DNA from: Lumnitzera littorea
Lineage: Eukaryota > Streptophyta > Magnoliopsida > Myrtales > Combretaceae
Assembly: GCA_024138015.1 (NCBI GenBank)
Contig: JAMXBB010000010.1
Location: forward strand, 53,418,011 to 53,482,010
Length of the DNA: 64,000 nt
Direction: 5' to 3'
This document shows, in pieces, positions 13,561 through 25,919 of the stretch. Made by a program: the position numbers and the translations under genes. The first letter of the stretch is position 1. Every line of letters begins with the position of its first letter. The notes beneath the pieces are model-generated. The model was not told the origin of the DNA and searched no databases. It saw nothing but the letters and a program-made list of their open reading frames with translations.

Positions 13561-14178
13561 GTAACTGATTATGAGTCTTACACTGGTCAACCCGCTAAGT
13601 TCTCTATGTTGAATAGCTCGGCCCTTTAGGACTCGCTTGTTCAACGGCTGGGTTAGGTCAACTCATGATTGGGTTAAGTCTGTTTACAGTTTAGAATTGC
13701 CTTTACACAAATTTATTTATAGGGATGAAGCCCTTAGGTATAATTACTTTTTGATCGATATCATCATTACTTTGCCGAATTATCTCTATAATTCTAACTT
13801 GAGTATTGGAATACTCATATTAGATTAGAGCCTACAAATTATGTCCAGACACTCAAAGATCAAAGATCAAGCTCGAACAACTCATTTTTCATCTCAAGCT
13901 AAAGTTTGCAGTTAACTAATCCCTTGAAGTTTATCATGAGGGATCAAGGAATCAAGAAAGGAATGACAAGTAGTGGAATCTAATTAGTCCAAATAATAAT
14001 AATTCATATCATTAAATGATATAATCATATATATAGTAACGAAGTAAAATAATAAAAAAAATACATAAACTTATGAAATTAAGTTACTTGTCGTTCTTTA
14101 ATGGAAAAACTAGTAGTGTTTTAAGGAAAAAAAAAAGAAAAAGGATTTATTTATAAGTTTTTGTAAGCATTACTTGAA

Positions 14179-14209
<31 letters not shown>

Positions 14210-14400
14210 TTTTAGATTAAAATAGAAAAACAATGAATCGCTAGGATTAAAAATGTACATTTCTTCAAAGTTTAAAATAAAAGTTGCTATGCACACGGAT
14301 CTAAGACTAGCTAATTTTCTTTTAATAGAGGGATGGATCTGATAATTTGTATGCTTTGAGCGAAAAATAAAGTAAGAAGAAAAACAAATGATATCCATGA
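13561..14400. other. Intergenic DNA upstream of PLD delta, with an AT microsatellite
   Basis: No gene is seen. A pure AT dinucleotide run lies at 14182-14207. The last part is presumed distal promoter of the phospholipase D gene, but no TATA box could be chosen with confidence. Confidence 0.5.
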
Positions 14401-14649
14401 GGAGCTAGGATACTAAATTAAGTCTGACAAAAATGAAGGGATGATGGTTTGCTATGATGACTTGGAAACAGTTTGTAAGCATGAAAGGTTTCCCGCCATT
14501 TACGTCGCCGGAAGTATCTGCGTCGGAGTGCCATTTGACCGTTTCTTCTTTCAGAAATGCGTGTGACGTTGGAAAAGGAAAAAAAATAAAAAAATGCATG
14601 GTCTTCTTCATCGTTCTCATCCTCTCCATCTTGCTCTTCTTTTCCATTA

Positions 14650-14836
14650 CATCTCTACGCGATCCCACAGTCGATCCTGGCTTCCTCCTCTCTCTTCCCC
14701 GTTTGGTAATTCATTTACCTCCTTTCTTCTTTTCAGCGATTTCCATGAACAATGATGCTTGTTTGGGATATCGACAATGATGCATGGGATATCTACACCT
14801 GAAGTGAGAATTTTATGAACTTAAATAGTTAATTCA

Positions 14837-14867
<31 letters not shown>

Positions 14868-15404
14868 GCATATGCTTGTTTTCCCATTTGACTCTTTCAT
14901 CAGCGTTGATATTACGTTTAGCTCAACAATAATTGTTTGGATATGGATATACACCTTCTTGGCACTTTGAGTAAGATTTCTAAATTGCAGTTCATCAGCG
15001 CTACTCGGGCATTGTGCAACTTCATTTAGACACATGTAGAATAAAGAGCAAGAGTTGATCCAAGTATTCAATGAACAAACTCTTTTATCTGAACTATAGA
15101 TGTAATAAGACGGGTGTAATGTGTTTGTTTTGATATGTTGCTCAGTCTATTTTCTTTTCCTTTTGATTCTTCGCTAATTTCAGCAGGAGGGTGCGTGTGG
15201 ATCGATTAGTAGGGATTGGCTTCTACATATTTATAACCACATCAAGGAAGTAATACTTCTTTACAAGGGGAGGAAAAGGATTTCTGATTAAGATACCTGT
15301 CCTGAATTAACAACCAGGCAAATTGATTCCGAGAAGATACCGGATTTTTTTTTTTATTTTTATTTTTAGAAACATCTGGTCTTGATTTCATTGCGGGAAT
15401 CATA
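14650..15404 (+). promoter_or_regulatory. Probable 5' UTR and leader intron of PLD delta
   Basis: A CT-rich stretch at about 14680-14705 (CCTCCTCTCTCTTCCCCG) followed by GTAATTC looks like a first non-coding exon and 5' splice site. A long T-rich tract ending in TTTTTATTTTTAG at about 15369 looks like the matching acceptor, 36 bases before the start codon. The intervening 660 bases contain an AT run (14837-14860) and no convincing coding frame. A leader intron is therefore likely. This rests on splice-signal appearance only; the transcription start is unknown. Confidence 0.45.
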
Positions 15405-18400
15405 ATGGGTATTGAGAAGGAGAGTTCAGTAGATAATCAAGGCAAAGAGGTGAAGGATGCAGGTGAACGTGTTTTCTTGCATGGTGAATTGGATATGTGG
15501 ATATTGGAAGCTAAATCTCTCCCAAACATGGACTTAGCAACTGAAAGGATGAGGCAATGTTTTTCTGTCTTTGGGCCTTTCACAGCTCCATGTACTAACG
15601 GTCTCAGGAAGCATCCAGGCAACCACCATTCCATCATTACTAGTGATCCTTATGTATCTGTTTGCCTTGCTGGAGCTACTATTGCCAGAACTCGAGTGAT
15701 CCCCAATTGCGAAAACCCTTCGTGGGATGAACATTTTTGTGTTCCGGTTGCACATCCAGTGGTGAAAGTAGAATTTCATGTCAAGGATAATGATGTTTTC
15801 GGGGCTGAACTTATTGGTGTGGTGGAGATACCCGTAGAGAAAGTCCTATCTGGCAATGTAATTAATGATTGGTTTCCTGTCTTAGGCCATTATGGAACTC
15901 CCTTAAAACCATACCCCGAGTTACACATTTCTATCCAGTATAAGCCTGTTGGACTAAACCCTTTGTACAAAGATGGTATAGGGGCAGGGCCAGAGTACTT
16001 GGGAGTTCCAAATACCTACTTTCCTCTTCGCAAAGGTAGTAGCGTCACTCTTTATCAAGATGCTCATGTACCAGACAACATGCTCCCTGAAATTTTGCTT
16101 GACGATGGGAATATCTATCGGCAAGGCAAGTGCTGGGAAGACATATGCCATGCTATCTTGGAGGCTCACCACCTGATATACATTGTTGGATGGTCAATAT
16201 ACCATAAGGTAAAACTGGTGCGAGAACCAAACAGACCATTACCTAATGGAGGAGAGCTTTCACTCGGAGAGTTACTAAAGTATAAATCTCAGGAAGGGGT
16301 CCGTGTGATGATCTTGGTTTGGGATGATAAGACTTCTCATGATAAATTTCTTTTGAAAACGGTAAATGTTCCTTTATAACTGAGATAAGATTTTGACTTG
16401 CACCATTTATTGCATTCCTTGGAACCTACATCAAATTAGTATCTGAATAATAATAGTAAAGAATGCTCTATTCTATTATATATTACTATCATTTACCATG
16501 ACTCTCATAATTAGGTCTTAGATTTTTTTTTCCCCCTCAACTTCTAGGTTTATACCAATTACATCCATTAGTCATGCTGCTATAATTCTAGCAACATGAG
16601 TCTGAAGCCTTGCTGCCATTCCCATGGGATGAAGCAAAATAAGTTCCTTGCAAATTTTTAATAAGTTTGAAACTAATTAGGGCTGTCGTGACAGGATGGA
16701 GTCATGCAAACCCATGATGAAGAAACTAAGAAATTTTTCCGGCACTCTAGTGTCCATTGTGTGCTTGCTCCTCGTTATGCCAGCAACAAGCTTAGTATTT
16801 TTAAGCAACAGGTATAAAAAGGGTTTGGTTCTAGACTTGATTTCAAAATAACATGTATTGAGGCTTTTCTTTTCATTCACCAGTCTCTGGTGTCTGTTTC
16901 GTCTTAGGTTGAGAATTTTTGAAGTTGATCGATTCAGGCAGAGTTGGATTTTCTATTTTGTTAACTTATTTATATGGATCTTTGTAGTCCAGGTTGTGGG
17001 GACCCTTTACACACATCACCAAAAGTGTGTGCTAGTTGACACCCAAGCTTCTGGAAACAATAGAAAAGTAACAGCTTTTATAGGAGGATTGGATTTGTGT
17101 GATGGACGATACGACACTCCAGAGCACAGGACTTTTAGGGATCTCGACAGTGTCTTCAAAAACGATTTCCACAATCCTACATTCACAGTAAGTGGCTTCT
17201 AGAAACCTCAATACTATGACTGATTGTCCCCAAGTTTGCTGGGAAAGTTCTGCCTGTATCATATAAATATGGTGACCGTGTTGTGGTGCACTCATTATTT
17301 CCATCTTTTGCAATACAATTACATGGATACAGAATAAACATGCATCTGCATTGATTTTGGACATAAAAGTTTAGGTTACCTGAAGAAATCAGTCATTTCA
17401 CATAATGCCTTATTCTTTTCAGGGACAGCATTGCTCTTCATTGCACATATACATAATGCCTTATTCTTTTAACAGGAAGCATTGCTCTTCTATGTGCACT
17501 TCATGCAGTCTAGATCTCTTATTTCCAGAAAAAGGATACTGGAGTGTATTTTCTCTAAATACATGACATAGCTTGCATTCTATAGAGTAACTGACAATAG
17601 TAGTATCATCGATGGTATTTATCCAGTCTACTGCTAATGGTCCAAGGCAACCATGGCATGATTTACATTGCAAAATTGAGGGTCCAGCTGCATATGATAT
17701 ATTAAAAAATTTCGAGCAAAGATGGAAAAAGGCAACAAAATGGCGCAACTTCAAGTTGAAGAGAGTTGCAAGCTATTGGCATGAGGATGCTTTGATTAGG
17801 CTGGACCGAATCTCATGGATACTCTGTCCTTCATCAGATCCTGAAAGTGACAAATTTATACGTGTTAGGGATGAGAATGATCCTGAGAATTGGCATGTGC
17901 AGGTGAGTAAATGAGAAACAAAAATTAGAATATGAAAATTCTGTACTCCAAATTCCAAAAATATGTTATGATTGTTATGACTAGTATTGTAATCATCTTA
18001 TCTAAGAGTTTAAGTTTGTAGATATGGTGTAGAACATTATATTTATCATTTAACAGTGATCACAACTTTCTTTTTGAAGGTTTTCCGGTCAATTGATTCT
18101 GGATCAGTAAAGGGATTTCCAAAAAGTGTTCAAGAGGCTGAACGCCGGGTGAGAATAAGGTTCCCATAGAGATCGGCATATTTTAGTGAAAATGTGTAGT
18201 TATCAGCCAATGCAGCAGTTGAGATAGACTGTCACCGCAGGCTTCATAAAACGTTTATGTTTCCATTTCTTCCATGAGGATAATGAAGTTTATGTTTGAG
18301 AAACAATAACATCATTCAGCCTAATAAAAGATATGAAAGACAAAAAAGATTGGCAAATGTCAACGAATTGCATTGAAATATCCAATTCTTTTTTGTACAA

Positions 18401-21400
18401 AAGTTTTCCCTAGGAGTTTTGTTGCAAAAAGCAACTTTGAATCCTGTGCTTAAAATGTCCCATTCATCCTCTTTGGTTTCTGCAGAATCTTATCTGTGGA
18501 AAAAATTTGAAAGTTGATAAAAGCATCCACACCGCATATGTGAAAGCAATAAGATCGGCGCAACATTTCATATACATAGAGAATCAGTATTTTCTTGGTT
18601 CATCTTTCTGTTGGTTATCACACCGAAATGCAGGTACAGCCAATTCCAATTTTCTATTACATGCAATGGACTTGTACCACTTAGCTATTTTTCTTGATGT
18701 TTCATCATTTTCTGCATCAATTCTCACTCCCTACAGCATAAAGGAGTTCCAGAGAAGGGTCTTTTCATTAGTATATGCAGGTAGTATATTCAATATGGTG
18801 CTCATAAGTTGATTGGCCTTATCAGGCTAGCAGCTAGCATTTGATATATGAAAGAATGGTTTGATTATCAGGCTATCACCTTTCAAAGAGAACTCACGTT
18901 TAGAGAAACAGCTTCTTGGCCTGATGATTAGTCATACATCAAGGATTCATCATAAGTTTTTGAAGGATACCCGTGTGATTGTTTTGTCTGTTAAAAGTTT
19001 GTGGATTACCATTTTGAACAGATCCATGTTCAGTAATGGCTGTGCATCCAACCCTGCAAATTGAATGTGTAAGGATCAAAGTTGGATACGTGTCTGGTGT
19101 ATCGCAGTCAGATAGGAGGAAGAATAGAGAATCGGGGAGGAAGAAGATAGAGGGAAGATGAGAAAGATAGGAGTGGAGTGGAGATTTCTCATTGATTACA
19201 TCTTGAGGCCGAGGATTGCATTTCCTATTCTCAGGAATCCATGACGACTATCATCAAAAAGGAATAACGAGAATTGTAAAAGTAACAAACAGCTAATTAT
19301 TATATAGGACCCAAAGCATTGAGTTTTAACCTTTTCACGTGGACTTTTCTAAACTTAAATTTGAATAGATTTTGTGTTAGGGAAACGTAATATGAGAATA
19401 AAGGCCCTTTTGATCTAATTTCCTATCTCCACTATAAATGAAAGTGAACTCCCGCTAGACGTAATTGAACTTACCAATCCAATCTTGGATTAGCAATAAA
19501 TACTTGAATTTGGTTTCTTAATGGTTGCATCTCCAAGGGTAAGATTAATGCTTTCACATGGGGCTTTTGCTTTCAACTTATTATGCAGGTGCAAACAACT
19601 TGGTCCCAATTGAATTGGCACTGAAAATAGCCCAAAAGATTAGTGTAAATGAGCATTTCCGTGTATATGTAGTTATACCTATGTGGCCAGAGGGTGCACC
19701 TGGAAGTGCTCCTGTGCAGGAAATTCTGTATTGGCAGGTCAGAACTATTTCCCACCTCATGCTTCTTCACTTAATTTCTTTTCATCTCAGCATGATCTTA
19801 CTGGGAATAAAGGATAAAATAGAATCAACACTTCTTCTCAGTGGGGATAATGCCTGCTTCACCTATTCAATATGGAATTATTTTCCTTATTGCATATTAA
19901 TATTTTCCATGGGTACTAACTATCACCCCCAAGAGCAGCCACTACTCTAGTTTTCCATCACCACTTATTGCTAAAAGCCTCTAGAATCTACACTCTCTTG
20001 AGATTAATATAATGATATGTGTCAATTGCAGAACTTTGATTGCAACAGATGCTGGAAAAGTCTAGAAAAGTTTTCCACAAAACTAACACACTCTTATATG
20101 GAAAATGTTGTCGTGAAATAAATTCAACTTTAAGCATTATTCCAATGTCATAAATTCAAGTTTGGTCAAATGACTATACTTATATCTCAAGATAAGTCAT
20201 TTATTGAGCAAATATCATCTGTCCCAGTTAAATGAATTATTGGAGGCTGTGTTTTTTGGTTACTTTTTCTTATATTGCATTCTTCTTGTGGTTTCTCAGA
20301 ATTTCACTTGTTTTAGCATTTTTATAAGCGTGAATAACTCAACTTGCTATGTTTGCATTGGCACCAATAGGGACAAACGATGGCCACGATGTATAAAATT
20401 GTAGCACAAGCTCTTGAAAAAGCAGGTTTATCGGACCATTACCATCCACGCGATTATTTGAACTTCTATTGCCTTGGAAAGCGAGAGGCATTCTCTTCAG
20501 AAAAATCTCCTCAAACAAATCAGCAAAATGAAAATGGTCCACAGGTATGCTCCTTCTTCATGCTTGTATCTCTATTACTATTATTACTATTGTTAAATGA
20601 TAAATATAATGGTCCGCGTCACATTTAAGCATTTAGAATAGCTAGTTTTGGTACCAGTCTTTACATGGTATCGGAGCATAAGGTCCTGGGTTTAAACCCT
20701 TGTATCGTTAGTCAACTCTTATACAGTTAAGTTGTCCACTTCAAAATTTCGCTCACAAGGGGGGGAGGGTTGGGGTTGGGTGGGGGTGGAGAAGGGGTGG
20801 TTGTGGTACCAGTCTTTACAACTATAGGGATTGGGTAAAATTGGTGTTCCTTTGCTCCCTATTCATAAGAAACTCTTGGAACGTGTGAAATCAAATGCAG
20901 ATATTATGCAGAAGTAAGTATAGTGACATTTCCTTAAGAATGCTGGTAGTTTCTGTTAAGTAATATATTGGAAGCCAATAACATTTATACAGGTTTAAAC
21001 TTCAAGAGGTTGTGTTGCTAAACTCAACATGATATCAAAGTGTCAAGTGTGGCACCCATTTAAAAGCTAAGCTTATACATATAGTATAGGCTTTCAGATT
21101 TACTATTTCATACTCCCCCTTTTTTGGGTAATGATTTCTACTATCACACCATTGCTTGCCACGTGTGGCTTCCTTCTTAACTGTCAATTCTGAATTTGAT
21201 AGAGCTTGATCAGATGAAGATGAGGGGGTTGTCACCATTACCCTCCTTTGGGTTTCTTCTCTTTAAACTTCTGCGAAAGCTTCTTTCAGGCTTGGGAATG
21301 GTTTCTGTCCCAACAATCGCCCTCTCACTTCATCCAATTCATTGTTCAACCCATGCAAAAAATCAAACACTCTATCCTTTCTTGTATTTTTGCAAACTTC

Positions 21401-24400
21401 ATGTTGCCTTCAGTACAAATTCCAGTCGGTATCATAAAATAGATAAAGTTCTTGCCATAATTCCATAAGAGTCTTATAATATTCTGTTACTGTCATGTTA
21501 CCTTGAGATGTTAGCTGCAATTTTGATCGAAGCTCGAAGCATTGGGACGTGTTTTCCATGTCGGAATACATTTCTTATACCATGTCCCAAATCTCTTTAG
21601 CCTTATTGCAAAATAGAGAGAGCCCTCCAATCTTAGGTTCCATTACCATGGTGTTTTCTGTCTCCCATGTGCTGAATTTATTAGAGTTACGATCAGTTGC
21701 TTCACTCGTCCCTACGAGGTATCCAAATTCCCCCCAACTACGGATAACAATTTTTACTGATTGATGCCATTCATGAAAATTACCACTATTCAATTTGTGT
21801 TGGGTGATTTGAAAAGAATGTTCACCCGTTAAAGCGACTGATTCAGGTTGATTAGGGTTCACATAATTGAGACTCGTCTGGTCGCCTTCATGAAGGGTGC
21901 CGAACCTATATTTTGAATCAGGGGTTTTGATTTCCCATAAAGTATTTTCACCCATCTCTAGTGTATTGATTTATTTACGGATGAATAGAAATGTGTGGAT
22001 ATCTAGAGAATTCTGATGAAATGGAAGGAAGATGGATGTTTTGGTTGCGTTTATGCACAATAGAAAACGGAAGAGAGTAGAAACCAAAGGAGGTATTTCC
22101 ATTCAAGGGTCCATAAATTTTCTTTCCAAATTTAGGCAGAAACTAATGGAAACAAGCAAAAATGTATAGATATCTGCCAATTTCCTTCTATTTTCACTCT
22201 ATATATCCAAACATCCATAAAAATCCTACTTCCTTTTATTTCCTTTCCTTTCTTTTTCTTTTCGTAACTTTTCATCAATTTCTACTTCACAAATAAATTG
22301 CAAAACAGACTGCTAGGCTAGAATGGCTCTTATACCATGTGCCAGGCTGTGAATAATGAGACTGTCTGTGTAGGACATTCTTATGGGTATTGATACACCA
22401 TTGCCCACAAAAACCCTAGAAAACCAACAGAAGGTGTTAATTCAGTGAGTATACCTGCATTTGGTGTCATGTGATGCGTAGCACCTAAATTGTGCATCTT
22501 ATAATTCTCCAAGAGACGGGCAGCAACCGACTGGGGCACATCCACGTAGGACCATTGGATTTGTGGTAGCAATAAAGAGCTAAATGACTAAGCTGGTTGC
22601 AGAACTTGCAGGTGATCCGAGAAGTGTGTGTGGAGTGGCGAGCAAAGTCAGATCGAGAAGGTCGTTGCTGACTAAAGGGGCCTTGTCTGGATGAGGAGTA
22701 GTGCTGGCATGGGTGTGGGGATGAAATCTGATCAATTGCAGGAGAAAAAACTATACCCCCAGTCTCCAAAACAACCCCAACCGTGACCTCAACCCGTGGA
22801 GGTAGAGGAAGTGGTAGAGGAATCTTTTAAGCTAAAGGAGAGTGACTATAGGGGACTTTTTAAGCTAGAAGGCCATAGCGTGCTAACCATGTCAAAAGAT
22901 TGTGGGGTAGAGGAATTTAGAAAGCAGCAAAATTATTGCTGGCAAACGAAAGACATTTTTGGCAATGAGGAATTACAGCACTCTTTGGCCTCATTGCCGT
23001 GGATGAAGAGTTATGCAGCCACAGAAAATATCTGCATGTTATGCTTCAGAAAATTGAGATTTCATTTGAAATTAAATGAGCATTAGTCTGAATGCTATTG
23101 TGTGTAACAGAAGCAGAAGCATGTGAGACGATAATGGACAAGCACCGCCGAATTCATGTCCTATGCAATCAAGTTAACCAAGCTTCTCATTTGTAGGAGT
23201 ATCTGAAGCTTTATGAAACTAGTGAAACTTGAGGATTGGAATCCATGATCTTCGTCTGTTGAGTAGACTGGGGTTATTGAAACAAACATCTTACCGCAAT
23301 ATTCCATTATTAGGAAAGACCCGAATGGCAGAATGGTCTGGGAGCAGGAAACGACATCATTGCTATTAGAAATAATCTCAAGTCAAGAAAGTTTTCTCTT
23401 TCCACTTCAATACACATTTGTGAGGAGACAAGTAATAAACAGACTCTGACAAACGGACTATGACCTAGAACTTTAGATTAAAACAAGAGTAAAGACAAGA
23501 TTCAGCAAGGAACAATTCAGCTTTTGTTGAGGAGGTGCTAGAGACAATTCCAGTAAGTACATAATCTAGAATCAAGCTGAAATAAAATTCCAAAGACAAA
23601 AATTCCAGAAAAAATAGCGTTCTAAGAGATCATAGGATTTTCTCTTCAATTGAGCCGATAAAGAGATCTTCGTGTTCTCTTGATCAATGAGCCTGAAAAT
23701 GAATTATGAAAACCAATCCTACAACGCAAACATTTATCACGGAAAGTGATGCTTCAGATACAGGGATGGGTGCTGTATTCCAGCGAAATGCCAGTTGGTG
23801 GCTTTTTATAGCCAACCCCGTGCTCAGCGCCATCTTAAGTTGCTGGCCTATGACAAGGATCTGATTGGATTAGCCAAAGCCATCAGACACTGGAGAGCCT
23901 ATTTATGGGGCGGAAGTTTGTGGTTAGAATTGATGACTACAGTTTCAAATTCCTATTAGAGTAGCGGGTTGCAACTTCTCCACAACAGGATGGAGTAGTA
24001 AACTTCTCGGCTTTGATTTCAAATCGAATGTAAAGTGGGCAGAGAGAATAAAGCTGCTGGTGCCTTATCCACAAGGGAAGAACAAGAGGGGACACTCCTA
24101 GAAGACTCTTTTTTCCCAGCTACAGCTATTTGATTAAATCAGAAAGGGGGAGTTTTTCACAACCAGAATTGCAGTAAGTTGTAACACAAATTAAAGACCA
24201 GAAGATTGGAGAGAAATGGAAATTTAAGGGCAGGCTAATTTTCTATAAGAATAAGGTATATCTGATGCCTACATCAGCTCTATGTCCGCTCATAATCTCC
24301 ACCATTCATGACATGGCGCATGAAGGAAACACTGTATTGGGTCTCAAAGGGATTTCTACTGGCCCGGTCTTAAATGACGAGTCCAAGACCGGTTGTGGAG

Positions 24401-25883
24401 ACGTATGATCTGTTAGCACCACAAAAGTTAACACCTCAAGTCCGCAGGCCTTCTACAGCCCTTACAAGTCACGAATCAGGTGTGGTCTGACTTATCGATG
24501 GATTTCATCGTGAGATTCATCGGTAGATTAACCTAATCTCACGATAAAACAGTCTTGATAGTAATAGTTGATGGATTCTCTAAGTATGCTCATTTCGTAC
24601 CCATATCACTCCCCTATGCAACCGTGACAATCGCAAGGACTTTCTTCAATCACATATTCAAGCTACATGGCTTACCGGAAACCATTATAAGTGATAAAAC
24701 ACCAATTTCACTAGTGCGTTTTGGCGTGAGCTCTTCAAGCTTAATGGGACTGACTTGTCATTCTCATGAGCGTATCACCTGTAAAGTGATTGGCAAAACA
24801 GGTAGTATATAGAACTATTGAAATGTTTCTAAGGTGCTTTGCAGGGGACCAACAAAGAAGTTTGATGGAATAGATTTTTGGGCTGAATATTGTTATAATA
24901 TGGGGTATCACTCAACATTGAAAGCTACGCGCTACAGTGTACAGCAGAGCTCCCCTATGTCTTCTTGCCTACTGTCTTGTTTCAGCCAAGATAGCAGTAG
25001 AGCAAGCATTAATGGAAAGAGACCAGGCCTTGAAGGATTTGAGAATGAGATTACTACAAGCTTAAGACACTATGAAATCTACATATAATGTGAAAAAGAA
25101 GGACATCAACTTGGAAGTGGGTGATCTTGTTTTAGAAAAACTCCAACCATATAGACAAATTCCTTAGCAGCAAGAATTTGTATGAAGTCAGATGCATTAT
25201 CGAAGGGAGAAGTAATGCTATGTGTGATTGATCTACCTAAAAATCACTCCTTTTACACGTGTTTATACATGCAGGAAGGAAAAACAACAGTAGGATACAT
25301 GAAGTGTGTGTTGTGTTAGATTTGTTCTATTAAATTTTGCATTGTGTAGTTGTCATGTCCTAGGAAGTAGTGGCGTTTATTTGTGCCATTGCTCATGCAT
25401 TGTAATATGCCTTTTAGGAACATGTGCAATTTCTAATAACCAGTGGTGCATGTGAGTTAAGGGTCATATGTGCAGTTAGTCTGGTAGAGTAAAAAATAGG
25501 AATAGCAATCACTAGAACACTACCCTTGTAATTGTACTCATATGTTGAATGAGAAAAAGGGAAAAAAAGCCCTATTTTTCCAGAAATATTCCCTTAAAAT
25601 ATTTCGCTGGGTTCTCTTTAAACAAGCCCAAAAATTGTGATTCAAGATAAGAAAGAAAGGTAGGAAAGCAATAAGCTTCTAGTAGAGTAGGATCTTGTCA
25701 TATCTAAACCTAAAACTCAAAGATCTTCCCACTCCTATAACAACTTTTATGCACTGACTATTGGTTGTGGTGCTGTTATTAATAAACTACTTTTGAGATC
25801 AACTAGGTGATAAGGAGTAGAGGAAGAAGATAAAACATGATCCGTTTGCCCTTATACAAATGTAGTTGTGGTTGTAAATTATG

Positions 25884-25919
<36 letters not shown>

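Noticed and set aside
14454..14780. 108-codon frame with a hydrophobic stretch in the PLD delta leader
   Set aside because: It overlaps the presumed first exon and the splice donor, has no homology I recognise, and the hydrophobicity comes from CT-rich sequence.
19080..19550. Purine-rich block in PLD delta intron 6 as a transposon
   Set aside because: No terminal repeats, duplication or coding motif could be found.
20666..20703. tRNA gene suggested by TGGTATCGGAGC and a B-box-like word
   Set aside because: No cloverleaf can be formed; fits a tRNA-derived SINE head better.
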